Assembly (NCBI RefSeq): GCF_900187325.1
Contig: NZ_FZMZ01000003.1
Location: 248,001-312,000, forward strand
Length of the DNA: 64,000 bases
Direction of reading: 5' to 3'
Origin: Virgibacillus ndiopensis
GTDB lineage: Bacteria > Bacillota > Bacilli > Bacillales > Amphibacillaceae
Part shown: positions 34,601 to 43,454 of the stretch, in pieces
Layout of the letters: each line of letters begins with the position of its first letter
Position numbering within the stretch: position 1 is the stretch's first letter
Program-made: the position numbers and the translations under genes
Notes under the pieces: model-generated
Told to the model about the DNA's origin: nothing
What the model saw: only the letters and a program-made list of their open reading frames with translations
Databases searched by the model: none

Positions 34601-34921
34601 CTTGTTGAGTTGGTCACGCCATTTATCTCTATAAGTTTTTGCACCTTCGTCACCAACAAGTGCTGCGCAGAAGCCTTTAATATCATCTCCCAGTACTTCT
34701 TTGATGCTCTGGTCGTCTGCTGATGTAACTTCAAGCAGTTCAAGAGCACTGTCAAGAATCGACATCAGATTACGACCGGTGAAATCTCCGTGTACCCAAA
34801 GATTACTTATAATTTCTTTCCAAGCAGTTTGATATTCAGCTGGCAAGACTTTTGCTCGTGCTTCAAAAGCTTTCATTTCTTTAGTCATATCGCTGCCGGT
34901 AATTTTTTCCAAAAAGTTCAT
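34496..34921 (-). CDS. DUF1048 protein of the inverted copy, with frameshifted foreign tail
   Basis: A 141-codon frame. Residues 1-109 are a good DUF1048 protein (MKAFEARAKVLPAEYQTAWK, ILDSALELLEVTSADDQSIKE, DDIKGFCAALVGDEGAKTY), about 87 percent identical by eye to the paralogue at 30517-30870. From about residue 110 the frame runs out of phase into the third paralogue and yields PMFHVSRRFHKITKL, an artefact of the deletion. GGAGG precedes the ATG. Expression and function are doubtful. Confidence 0.65.
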   Translation of the reverse strand: MNFLEKITGSDMTKEMKAFEARAKVLPAEYQTAWKEIISNLWVHGDFTGRNLMSILDSALELLEVTSADDQSIKEVLGDDIKGFCAALVGDEGAKTYRDKWRDQLNKNVEPMFHVSRRFHKITKLSIKKSKNISSKSVLLS

Positions 34922-34966
34922 TGTAGTCTCCTCCTTTAAGGTACTAAGCTGTTCAGCAAAGTTCTA

Positions 34967-35077
34967 TTATTTAATCGCATCGTTGAGTTTATGGTCGTTG
35001 CTTATCAACCCACGATTTTGCATTAATGTTGAGAAATCCACAGAAGGTTGCCCAAAAGCTTTAGCAAAAATACTCAT
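34967..35077 (-). pseudogene. Internally deleted first DUF1048 paralogue of the inverted copy
   Basis: The start (MSIF) and end (KLNDAIK, then TAATAG) match the first paralogue at 30142-30474 (MSIF...KLNDTIK), but the middle 300 bases are replaced by about 70 unrelated bases, leaving 36 codons. Confidence 0.65.
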
Positions 35078-35089
35078 GTTTATTACTCT

Positions 35090-35400
35090 TTATTTTGCTT
35101 TTAATTCGTTTAGTTTGCTTGAGATAAAGTTCTATTTGACCAAGAAATTTGCCAGTTCTTGCTGAGACAGCTTCATTGAGCCGATAAAATTTGCGCGGTG
35201 GGCCCCTCGTGAAATCAATATCCACGAGTTTATTTTCTTCGAGCCGCATGATGAGGGTGTAAACAGTTCCCTCCACAATGTTGCTAAAGTCCAGTGCACA
35301 TAGCTGCTTCATGATTTCATAACCATAAATCACCATGGCTGATAATCTCAAGCACACAATCCTCAAGTACCCCTTTCAGCATTTCTGTGATATTTTCCAA
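35090..35400 (-). pseudogene. Frameshifted PadR regulator of the inverted copy
   Basis: The TTG start and first 60 bases are nearly identical to the padR at 29802. Around 35340 two bases are missing relative to it (GGTGATTTATGG against GGCGAAACTTACGG), which shifts the frame. Further on IVEGTVYTLIMRLEENKLVD and GPPRKFYRL are still readable in a second frame, and a third shift occurs near the end. It cannot give an intact regulator. The promoter TTGACA is still present upstream (35505-35510). Confidence 0.8.
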
Positions 35401-35741
35401 CTATTTTCCTCGACTTGCATTTCACTTATATTTTTTAGTACTCTGTATCACAGGTATTTTGTATTACTAAATACAGGTATATAGTAACGCAGAATAGCGC
35501 CGCATGTCAACAATAGGACTTTCCGCTAAAAAACCTGTGTAGACCGGAATATGAATAAGTAATAATAACTCCTAAAGAAAAGAGTTATCTGTCTATTCAT
35601 TATTCAATCCCCTATACAATTATAATCAACAATACTGCTCGTTCGCTTTAGTGAAATGTTTTACAATATAGTATGATTACCTATGATCTTATCCTTATAT
35701 TCATTTGATTAGGATATAAATTAAATTTTCTTTTTTACTTA

Positions 35742-36635
35742 TTATTCGTACACAGTCACAATTACTCCATCCATATTGTTGCCTGAAATCTCATACACGT
35801 GATTTTCCTGTATTTTAATGGTCATGTTTTCGGAAAAAGGGTAATAAAAAACAGTATATTTTTCACCTTCAACCTCAACAGAAACTTTCTTTTTTCTCTT
35901 GAGATAATCCAAATACTCTTCTAAAACAAAATTCTTTTCTTTCATAATCGCACTATGCGGTAAACCAACATAGCGAATATGCCAAGGTTCATATTGAATT
36001 CCTGTTATGTCCGATTTATCCTCTGGATAGCGTAAAATGAATCCGTATTTCCAAGCATTTTTTTCTATCCACTTTCCTTCAGGTGCTTCAGCCATTTTCA
36101 TTTGAGTAGACCCGACATCAAGCGATAAACCCAAATTGTGTTCACTATAGCCAGCCGGTAAGGCATAGGTAGATCCCTTTTCTTGATAAAGTTTACTTTG
36201 CTCATCAAAATTGCGAAAACCGCTAGTAATGAAGAAATTAGAAACTCCATCTTTTCCTGCAGCAGTCACCATATCTGAAAATTTACGCGCTAAATCCTTT
36301 GACAAATAGGTTTTGTTATTTAACAATCCATATCCTTTTACCAATTCATTGTGCGTAAATAGATTGACGACATCTGATTTAATACTTTCTTGGTGAACCG
36401 GATACTCACTGTTAACCAAAAGCAAATTTCCTTGATAGATTTGTTCTACTGCAATCTCTATTTTTTTGGTATTTTCGGAAACTCTTCTGTTCTCTTCTTT
36501 ATCATTTTTATATTGATCATGTACTTGTACTTCTACATTTGGCAGATCTGCTTTTGGTTCAAAAAACGCCCTAATATATATGAAAGTTAAACACAAGCAC
36601 AATAGTAATAATAATAAAAATCCCCACTTCTTCAT
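35742..36635 (-). CDS. vanY: D-alanyl-D-alanine carboxypeptidase, VanY/M15B family
   Basis: A 297-residue membrane-anchored enzyme: one N-terminal hydrophobic anchor (about 4-24), a linker, then the M15 peptidase domain. Zinc and catalytic residues are visible in SEHNLGLSLDVG (H and D) and YEPWHIRYVG (E and H); TSGFRNFDEQSKLYQE is the substrate motif. It trims the terminal D-Ala from peptidoglycan stems outside the membrane. AGGAGG precedes the ATG. It follows a VanRS-like two-component system by 123 bases. No vanH, vanA or vanX is present, so glycopeptide resistance is not implied. Confidence 0.9.
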   Translation of the reverse strand: MKKWGFLLLLLLCLCLTFIYIRAFFEPKADLPNVEVQVHDQYKNDKEENRRVSENTKKIEIAVEQIYQGNLLLVNSEYPVHQESIKSDVVNLFTHNELVKGYGLLNNKTYLSKDLARKFSDMVTAAGKDGVSNFFITSGFRNFDEQSKLYQEKGSTYALPAGYSEHNLGLSLDVGSTQMKMAEAPEGKWIEKNAWKYGFILRYPEDKSDITGIQYEPWHIRYVGLPHSAIMKEKNFVLEEYLDYLKRKKKVSVEVEGEKYTVFYYPFSENMTIKIQENHVYEISGNNMDGVIVTVYE

Positions 36636-36758
36636 TTGTCAGTTTCCTCCTTATTCTTCTTTGCTTAAAAGAATAACTAAAACTATTTAAAAAAAGAGTG
36701 GGGTAAATCTTAAATTTTTCTTAAATGATGTACTTTAGGTTAATCTTTCTTAACTACT

Positions 36759-37856
36759 TTATTCACTTTCCCTTGGTAATCGGACTTCAAAAATTGTCTG
36801 TATGACGCTACTTTCGGCAGTAATTGATCCATTATGCTGCTCAACAATATTTTTTGCAATGAACAAGCCAAGCCCTGTACTATCCTCTCTATGGGTTCGT
36901 GCTTTGTCTCCAGTATAGAACATATCAAAGAGATGCGGGAGTTCATCCGGAGGAATGCTATCTCCATAATTCACAATCTGAGCTACCACTTCATCTGCAT
37001 CAATAAAACCGTTAATATCGACATACTGACCGTCATATCCATAACGAATTGCATTGGTGATAAGATTTTCAAACAGACGTGCTAGTAAATCTCCATCACC
37101 CAAAACGGGTAAATGGATTGTACTACTCATCCTTGCAATCAAATGATTGTTTTCGAAGACAGGATATAATTCTTCTTTTAATTGGTTAAGCAGATCAGTT
37201 AAATTTATTCTCTTTTTTTCAACTGACAGCATTCCATAATTCATTCTAGTTATCTCAAATAATTCATCAATTAGCTTTTCTAACGTCTGAGATTTAGTAA
37301 AGGCAATCGTTAAAAAATGTCGGACTTGTTCCTTTGTCAAATTCTCATCTTTAAGGATTAAATCTAAATAACCCAAAACAGAAGTCAGCGGTGTACGGAG
37401 ATCATGTGCCAGGTTTATTACTAGCTGATCCTTACTGCTTTCTGAAAAATCACCTCTGTCTATGGCCTCTTTTAACGTTTTACTTGCGAGATTGATGTCT
37501 TTCGCAATATCGTCAAACTCATCATTTGAATGGATTTCAACCTGATGTTGAAAGTCGCCATGAGCAAGGTAGTGAATTCCACTTGAAATCTCATTGAAAT
37601 AAATGGAATAGCGTTTCGTAAGAAGAAAGAAAAACAATATCGAAAGTGGAATAAAGATAAGTAAAAAGAAATTAATATCTCCAATTTTGTTCATAATTAA
37701 TCGGAAGTGAGCTAATAAATCGCCATAATCAACCCAAGTATAATAATAATATTGAAGTATTTTAAAGATTATATATGTTATAGTACCAGCCAGAATCATA
37801 CTCAAACCCAAAAACAAAACCATCTTTGAACGAAAACTGTGCATCATTTTAACCAT
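36759..37856 (-). CDS. vanS: VanS-like sensor histidine kinase
   Basis: A 365-residue kinase: two membrane helices (about 14-34 and 60-80) enclosing a short outer loop, a HAMP-like linker (FQHQVEIHSNDEFDDIAKDI), the phosphoacceptor box VINLAHDLRTPLTSVLGYLD and the ATP domain with N-box ENLITNAIRYG and G-box DSTGLGLFIAKNI. The motif AHDLRTPLTSVLGYLDLI is typical of VanS. It overlaps the regulator by eight bases and probably activates vanY. The signal is unknown. Confidence 0.9.
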   Translation of the reverse strand: MVKMMHSFRSKMVLFLGLSMILAGTITYIIFKILQYYYYTWVDYGDLLAHFRLIMNKIGDINFFLLIFIPLSILFFFLLTKRYSIYFNEISSGIHYLAHGDFQHQVEIHSNDEFDDIAKDINLASKTLKEAIDRGDFSESSKDQLVINLAHDLRTPLTSVLGYLDLILKDENLTKEQVRHFLTIAFTKSQTLEKLIDELFEITRMNYGMLSVEKKRINLTDLLNQLKEELYPVFENNHLIARMSSTIHLPVLGDGDLLARLFENLITNAIRYGYDGQYVDINGFIDADEVVAQIVNYGDSIPPDELPHLFDMFYTGDKARTHREDSTGLGLFIAKNIVEQHNGSITAESSVIQTIFEVRLPRESE

Positions 37857-38550
37857 TGAATGTATATCCTACTCCCCATACTGTCTTAATCCATTTGTCT
37901 TTCCGTGTATCTTCTTCAAGCTTTTTCCGAAGCGTACGTACATGAACCATAACGGTATTTCCACCTTCAAAGTATGCTTCACCCCACACCTGCCTGAAAA
38001 TATTTTCCACATTAAAAACTTTCTTTGGATTACACGCTAGTAAATACAAAATATCAAACTCTTTCGGTGTTAGCTCAATGTTTTTACCATATAGAGTAAC
38101 TGTACGTTGCTCAGGAGAAATAACTAATCCACCATACTCCACGTATGTTGTATTATCTGTATCTGTTTTATGTTGATTTAGCTTCATAAAACGTCGGAGT
38201 TGAGCATTTACACGAGCAACCAATTCTATTGGGGTGAATGGTTTAGTCATATAATCATCTGCTCCAATTACCAGTCCCTGTACTTTATCGAAATCAGATG
38301 TTTTAGCACTCAAAAATATAATAGGCATATTATGCTGTTCACGAATGTGGCGGGTTACTTCATATCCATCCATTTTCGGCATCATAATATCCAAAATCAG
38401 CAAATCAAAGACCTGAGTCTCGACAGCACGAATAGCCTCTTGTCCATCTGATACCTTATAAACATGGTACCCTTCATTTTCCAAATGAATAGCAATCAGA
38501 TCAGCAATTTCCTCCTCATCATCAGCAATTAATATCGAAATATTCCTCAT
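37849..38550 (-). CDS. vanR: VanR-like OmpR-family response regulator
   Basis: A 233-residue regulator. The receiver domain has ILIADDEEEIADLI (acidic pair), phosphoacceptor LLILDIMMPKMDG, IIFLSAK and the conserved lysine in DDYMTKPFTPIEL. The winged-helix output domain has ELTPKEFDILYLLACNP, WGEAYFEGGNTVMVHVRTLR and WIKTVWGVGYTF. AGGAGTGGGAAG precedes the ATG. It is the first gene of the vanR-vanS-vanY set. Confidence 0.92.
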   Translation of the reverse strand: MRNISILIADDEEEIADLIAIHLENEGYHVYKVSDGQEAIRAVETQVFDLLILDIMMPKMDGYEVTRHIREQHNMPIIFLSAKTSDFDKVQGLVIGADDYMTKPFTPIELVARVNAQLRRFMKLNQHKTDTDNTTYVEYGGLVISPEQRTVTLYGKNIELTPKEFDILYLLACNPKKVFNVENIFRQVWGEAYFEGGNTVMVHVRTLRKKLEEDTRKDKWIKTVWGVGYTFNG

Positions 38551-39130
38551 CTTCCCACTCCTAAGTAAGTTAACATACAGCTATATATCAAGTTCTATTT
38601 ATTTTCTATTATTTTCTTCTCTTATTCAAAAATACGGTCTCATCGTTGCACATAAAATTAACACTACTCTTCTACTTAAGCTTCTCATAATTCTAAGTAC
38701 AATCTTTTACAATATCATCAATAAATACCTAATTTCAATTTTAAAATGTTCCTCCACAATCCAACTTATTAACGTAATTGTATCAAAATTTTTTATAAAT
38801 TATCGAACTTTAAATTTAATGATCAATATTAATTTTAAAATTATCAAACCTTATTTCGAAGTTACACATACCTCTTACGAAAAAATGACCAAATTTTTAC
38901 GCCTGGTGACAATAGAACTAAGTTTGTACCCAAAACACCCGAAATAACCCATCTTTTTTTATAGAATATTCTGATATTTAAACTGAGTTGTTCATCCCCG
39001 TTTCTTTTTCTTGTGAATTCATTATATTTTTATAAAAAAGTTTGATCATTTTCCTACCTAACAATCGCACTCGATTGTCTAAGATCTTATTCACTATGTC
39101 TTGTTGAACTAAAACTCCCGCTATGTAAAG
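38551..39130. other. AT-rich intergenic region without recognisable gene
   Basis: About 580 bases of AT-rich sequence before vanR. I found no frame with a ribosome site and protein-like composition, no strong hairpin and no repeat. It presumably contains the vanR promoter near its left end. Confidence 0.5.
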
Positions 39131-39337
39131 TCACATTCCTTTCCCAAACCCTCCACCTGTTGGGGGACCATTCCTATGTGACTTTTCTTTTTCAATAGCT
39201 CTTTCAACTTCTTTTTCTTGTTCTGTTTTATCACGATAAGGAGTATGAAATTTCTTTTTTTGTTTTCGTTTATCTATAAATATTATTAGAGCAACAAATA
39301 AAACTAAAAACAACCCTCAAAGAATGTTTGAAAGCAA
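39131..39337 (-). pseudogene. Small single-span membrane protein interrupted by TGA
   Basis: TAGGAGGG stands five bases before TTG 39337, which reads six codons (LSNIL) and then meets TGA at 39317-39319. The same frame continues with GLFLVLFVALIIFIDKRKQK, a charged middle (DKTEQEKEVERAIEKEKS) and a Gly/Pro-rich end GPPTGGGFGKGM. A TGG to TGA change inside the membrane helix would explain it. A shorter 60-codon product from a TTG at 39313 is possible but has no ribosome site. Confidence 0.55.
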
Positions 39338-39502
39338 TTTATCCCTCCTAAATATAACCTATTCTACCCCTTAATGGTGCGAATACACATATTAAACATT
39401 CGCGACCTATTGTTGAAGAATTAAAGGGAAGTTTATATCATAATCCCTTTCGATTGTTTAATAAGGTGAGTCTTTAACAAACTACTTTTTTATATTAATA
39501 AT

Positions 39503-39718
39503 TTATTTGTGTTTAAAAATAACTAAATTACATTTTTCACATCTAAATGCTGGGATTTTACTTATTTTAAAAATTGCATCATCTATTAATACTTCTTCAC
39601 TTCCAAAATCAGCGAAGATTGAATCAGCCGATTCTGACCAACAAATTCTGCGAGAAGAAAAAATATACCCCTGCCTCAACTCATTACAGCATTCAGGACA
39701 TCTTACAGTATCGTTCAT
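39503..39718 (-). CDS. Zinc-ribbon protein, PF20097 (DUF6487) type
   Basis: A 71-residue protein with two CxxC knuckles, CPECC near the start and CEKC near the end, and the family pattern LRQGYIFSSRRICW followed later by IPAFRCEKCNLVIF. It probably binds one zinc; the function is unknown. ATG 39718 lies nine bases after AAGGTGGGG; the frame is open to ATG 39742. Single gene. Confidence 0.75.
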   Translation of the reverse strand: MNDTVRCPECCNELRQGYIFSSRRICWSESADSIFADFGSEEVLIDDAIFKISKIPAFRCEKCNLVIFKHK

Positions 39719-39884
39719 ATTTAGGCACCCCACCTTTCGCATTTCCCTTTACAACCCACTACATAAAGCACCTTCCATAACGAACACAAGTAGGCACAGA
39801 ATCCCCTCGAATACAAGAATATGAACCTGTGTATGTGGATTTTTTTAACATATCCATTCTACAGGCGAAAACTAGTGGCTATAA

Positions 39885-40469
39885 TTAACGGTCTTCTATT
39901 TCTTTAAATCGTTTAGGCTTAATTAAAAATATTGGTGTAAGAAATAAAAATAGAATGGCTAATAAATAAAGAAAAACAGAAAACCCAAATGCGTCCGGAT
40001 TTTGAGTTAACAAAGCAGCTTTATATATAATACCTCCCAATACAATAACTAAGGGGGCATATATTATATAAACTTTACCAATCTTTGATTTACTAGGATT
40101 TGTCACGCCAAATGCTATATTCTCAGAATAGAAATAAGGTACGACTAACATGACTATTTCAACAATCATAGCTAGCCAAAAAATAATGCTGCTTCCAGAA
40201 ATCACTCTAAAAAAAGGAATAGAAGCATAGATAACTATCGCATTAAGCATGACATACGTCACTAATGAGAAATAGCGTTTACTATGTTGGCGATGAGTTC
40301 TCCATAAAATAACAAAAACTACCGCACAAATAGTTGCGAGAAGTAAATTAAAGCCTAATAATGGCCAGCTCACGTCTGGAACAAAGCTCATAAGAAAACC
40401 AACTATACATAGAAGAATAGACGTTGATATAACTCTGCTTTGCTTAAACAGGACTTCTTCTTGATTCAT
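39885..40469 (-). CDS. Multi-spanning membrane protein of unknown function
   Basis: A 194-residue protein with about six hydrophobic segments (for example SILLCIVGFLMSFV, LLGFNLLLATICAVVFVILW, VFLYLLAILFLFLTPIFLI) and a short basic C-terminus. I recognise no family motif. ATG 40469 is preferred, six bases after GAGGGTG. It is a single gene in a poorly conserved region. Confidence 0.65.
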   Translation of the reverse strand: MNQEEVLFKQSRVISTSILLCIVGFLMSFVPDVSWPLLGFNLLLATICAVVFVILWRTHRQHSKRYFSLVTYVMLNAIVIYASIPFFRVISGSSIIFWLAMIVEIVMLVVPYFYSENIAFGVTNPSKSKIGKVYIIYAPLVIVLGGIIYKAALLTQNPDAFGFSVFLYLLAILFLFLTPIFLIKPKRFKEIEDR

Positions 40470-40617
40470 TTCTATCACCCTCTTCGCAATTTTACGGCGT
40501 ATGGCTTATATAAAAACATTACCGGGTACAGTCATCAAAATATAATGCCAATCTAATACGGCTGAGGTTTTTTCTTCCACCCAGTCTTTTAAAGAATAAT
40601 ACCTCGAAAAATTTTTA

Positions 40618-41022
40618 TTATTGAGTTTTTGATGGTGGATCTGTTGTCACATATGTCTGCGCGATAAAGTCATGAATCGCACGCTTATCTTCTCTTCCCC
40701 CTATCATAAAAGCACTTACGATTAATCCTATTCCTAATGTAAGAATATAGAAAATCCCTGCTACTATATTTCTTAATATCATTGTACCTATATCAACTTT
40801 TCTGCCATCGATCCTCACAATACGGTTCCCTGCCATTCTTCTTCCTAGTGTGTATCCATACCAGACAACAGGTAATATTAGGCCATAGATAAGTCTTATA
40901 TAATCAATAGAATGATAGTTCTCACTATCATAGAATACCCCATATAGTAATTGTGAAATAATTCCTGTCGCCAAAAATCTGTTTTGAAAACCTGCTGGAT
41001 TAGTAACCTCCATATAAATCAA
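40618..41022 (-). CDS. RDD-family membrane protein
   Basis: A 134-residue protein. The family features are AGFQNRFLATGIISQLLYG (RDD-type first helix), WYGYTLGRRMAGNRIVRIDG in the loop and REDKRAIHDFIAQTYV at the end, with three hydrophobic helices. Some RDD proteins act as ion exchangers, but this is not proven for this type. TTG 41022 is used because GAGAGG lies six bases before it; ATG 41013 is the alternative. Confidence 0.8.
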   Translation of the reverse strand: MIYMEVTNPAGFQNRFLATGIISQLLYGVFYDSENYHSIDYIRLIYGLILPVVWYGYTLGRRMAGNRIVRIDGRKVDIGTMILRNIVAGIFYILTLGIGLIVSAFMIGGREDKRAIHDFIAQTYVTTDPPSKTQ

Positions 41023-41129
41023 ATCTATCCTCTCATAATTTCTAAATATTGACGGTCCATCTACGAATGTTATTCATTTATGTGGACTATTCAGATGGAA
41101 GCCTTTTTCGACACCGCACCCGTTACATT

Positions 41130-41729
41130 TTAACGATGCAGTATATCCATGAGGGTTTTACCATCATAATAACGGTCAATCTTTAATCCATTCTCAGTAT
41201 TTACAATAGTCATTTGGCCTTTTATTTTTACTTTATCTACCTCTTTTTCTTTTGGATCAGTAAATATCAAATTAAAAGAATGATTAAATTCGAGTGATTT
41301 ACTTTCTGATTGGTCTTGTTCATATTTTTCAAATTTAATGTTTTGTACAATAATTTTATTGTTCAGTTTGTTTGCTGCTTCTTGTGGTATTGTAAAAAAC
41401 CTGTTGTTTCTTAAATTTTCAAATTCCGTTTTCGTGAAATAAGGCGAAAAATTGTTTTGGAAATCACCGAATTCTTCGATGCTCATCTTCTTTACATCGA
41501 CACTTGGGTCGTCAACATTATATAACTTTTTAATAAACTCTTTGCTAAGCTCAATTGCTGAATCCTCGAATGCTCGTTCAGATTCATCTTTGTCTTTAGA
41601 TGTTTGATCGTTTTGTGACTGATCATTAGATATAGCAGCATTGTCACTGGACGCATTTTCACAAGCAGACATTCCTACCGAAAAAGCGACTAATAAAAAT
41701 ACAACGATAGATATTCTAGCTTTCTTCAC
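41130..41729 (-). CDS. Putative lipoprotein of unknown function
   Basis: A 199-residue protein with a lipoprotein signal: basic MKKAR, hydrophobic ISIVVFLLVAFSV and lipobox GMSAC at residues 19-23. The mature part starts with a Ser/Asn/Asp-rich linker and then a charged globular domain (IELSKEFIKKLYNVDDPSVD, YYDGKTLMDIL). No family was recognised. It should be anchored to the outer face of the membrane. Confidence 0.75.
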   Translation of the reverse strand: MKKARISIVVFLLVAFSVGMSACENASSDNAAISNDQSQNDQTSKDKDESERAFEDSAIELSKEFIKKLYNVDDPSVDVKKMSIEEFGDFQNNFSPYFTKTEFENLRNNRFFTIPQEAANKLNNKIIVQNIKFEKYEQDQSESKSLEFNHSFNLIFTDPKEKEVDKVKIKGQMTIVNTENGLKIDRYYDGKTLMDILHR

Positions 41730-42042
41730 CTTTATGCCCCCAATCCTGTATAAATTTTGTGTTACCTGGTCGTTTTAACATTTCCATATTACTCATTTAT
41801 CTTTGTAATTAGTCATACGTAAATAACAGAATAATGGTTTCAGTATACTCTGATTTTAATAAACCTTGTTCTTCCACAATATGGCCTGTGGGACACCGAT
41901 CTCGTCCGTGATACTGTCCCCCCACCTTGCAGAAACATGTTTGAGGCTAATTGGAACTCGATCTCGTATTTAAAGCAAAGCTATGAAACTACAAGTGATG
42001 AAGGGCGTACCGGCAAATCTACTAAAAGGAGTAGTGATTCAT

Positions 42043-42306
42043 ATGGATCCTGTTATGGCTAGGATATCGCTAAAGGTGAAAATCAGGTTCAAAAAGGAAA
42101 CAAGCTACAAGCAAACCTTTAAATTTTCTCACGATCTACAGGGGCATCGTGCTTTTTATCTGTTTTATCAAGAAGTAGACCAAGCTGCTAGACAATCCCC
42201 AGCTGTCATCTTTAAATCTACTGGGTATTATCATGAGCCTATAATCCAATTTATTGATAATCATGTTATAACGTATTATTTAATCAATCCATTGGTTTCT
42301 TATTAA
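42043..42306 (+). pseudogene. IS110-family transposase, N-terminal remnant
   Basis: The remnant reads MDPV, then in a shifted frame TAG-DIAKGENQVQ, where intact IS110 enzymes have GWDIAKGES with the first catalytic aspartate. A second shift leads to TSYKQTFKFSHDLQGHRAFY and PAVIFKSTGYYHEPIIQFID, then YYLINPLVSY and a stop. The C-terminal half with the catalytic serine is gone. It shows a nonsense codon, two frameshifts and truncation. The rest of 41730-42450 shows nothing else that I can support. Confidence 0.7.
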
Positions 42307-42450
42307 ATTAACAATTTTAACAAGTTCTGCTTTCCGTTAACCTGCCCATTCAGTTGAAGAGACTTTACTTAATAGCTTGTTAAGAATACTTTCCCTTTTG
42401 TGATTTTAGAGGAGTCAACATAGTCAACGGCGTTTTTTACATTGGATAAG

Positions 42451-43356
42451 TTAAAGTGAGACGTTCATCAAACTTAACTTTTTGTCATTTATCAATTTTA
42501 TCAAACGATTAAAAGTTTCTTGCCATTTATCTACTGAAATATTTTTGTTCCAATTCCGTAAATGAAACATATTAGCATTTACTTTTGCTTTATTTATAAT
42601 CTCCGACCAACTAACTTGTACTCCTGATAAGAGACCAATTGTTAAAAAGAACCCATTAGGATGTAGACAATAAGCCAGTTGATTCCCGTCTGAACCCCCA
42701 ATAGAATCAATTGCAGCATCTGCACCCAATCCATTTGTTAACTCCATAACTGTTTCATAAACCGAGAGTTTAGAAGTATCTATTACATAAGAAGCACCAA
42801 GATTTAGTAAACCTTCTGTATAATTATTGTTTCTAGTCACTGCAATTAATCGAAAACCTAAAACCTTCGATAATTGAGTTAAAATATGTCCAATAGCCGA
42901 ACCACACGCATTTACTAATAGCACATCACCCCGGTTTAATTTTAAAATCTCTGTACAAACCACCCACGCTGTAATGGGATTGATATACATTTGGGAGGCA
43001 GTAAAATCATCAATAGAATCAAGTATAGGAACCGTAAAGTCTTCTGTAGTCTTAACAAACTCTTGCCAAGTACCTTCCCCGCGCAGAGGCAAAACACGTT
43101 TACCAATAAGTTTTCTTGAAGCTAATGGACCTACATCTTCCACAACTCCAACTCCTTCATAACCAGGAATATTTGGTAAGGAAATCCTATGAGAATAGGA
43201 GCCTCTTATTGGTATTAGGTCAGAAGGATTTATAGGACGGACTAGCATTCGAACAAGAACCTCATTACCTTTTGGCACTTCGACAGGTTTATTTTCAATT
43301 CTTAACACATCTTGAGGTCTGCCAAACTCATAGAATTTAATACATTTTGCATTCAA
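42451..43356 (-). CDS. Zinc-free medium-chain dehydrogenase/quinone reductase family protein, C-terminus frameshifted
   Basis: A 301-codon frame of the quinone oxidoreductase/enoyl reductase (MECR-like) group: RPINPSDLIPIRGSYSH, LPNIPGYEGVGVVEDVG, and the nucleotide-binding segment VLLVNACGSAIGHILTQLSK followed by GADAAIDSIGG. It stops at KLSLMNVSL, but the next frame carries on with NVKNAVDYVDSSKITKGKVF, the usual C-terminal helix and strand, to TAA at 42369-42371. A one-base slip near 42455 therefore seems to have altered the end. The protein may still fold. Confidence 0.75.
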   Translation of the reverse strand: MNAKCIKFYEFGRPQDVLRIENKPVEVPKGNEVLVRMLVRPINPSDLIPIRGSYSHRISLPNIPGYEGVGVVEDVGPLASRKLIGKRVLPLRGEGTWQEFVKTTEDFTVPILDSIDDFTASQMYINPITAWVVCTEILKLNRGDVLLVNACGSAIGHILTQLSKVLGFRLIAVTRNNNYTEGLLNLGASYVIDTSKLSVYETVMELTNGLGADAAIDSIGGSDGNQLAYCLHPNGFFLTIGLLSGVQVSWSEIINKAKVNANMFHLRNWNKNISVDKWQETFNRLIKLINDKKLSLMNVSL

Positions 43357-43404
43357 ACTAACGTCTCCTTAATGAAAATTATTTTTTTCAGTTGTATCAA
43401 TTAT

Positions 43405-43454
43405 AACTAATCTGTTAGTTAGTAAAAAAGCGTATCTACTTATTGTAGATACGC
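43405..43454. promoter_or_regulatory. Inverted repeats upstream of the oxidoreductase
   Basis: AACTAA/TTAGTT (43405-43410 and 43415-43420) resembles a TetR-type operator. Further upstream GCGTATCTAC pairs with GTAGATACGC around a five-base loop (43430-43454). No regulator gene lies nearby. In the remaining 43455-43670 only a 38-codon minus-strand frame (43536-43652, ending EEVEDFLKRIGVIKKV, no ribosome site) is seen. Confidence 0.4.

Noticed and set aside
29692..35513. Composite transposon bounded by inverted repeats
   Set aside because: The inverted copies are PadR/DUF1048 genes, not insertion sequences. No transposase, terminal repeats or target duplications are visible at either edge.
35742..38550. 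Vancomycin resistance cluster
   Set aside because: Only vanR-, vanS- and vanY-like genes are present. Without vanH, a D-Ala:D-Lac or D-Ala:D-Ser ligase and vanX, resistance cannot be claimed.
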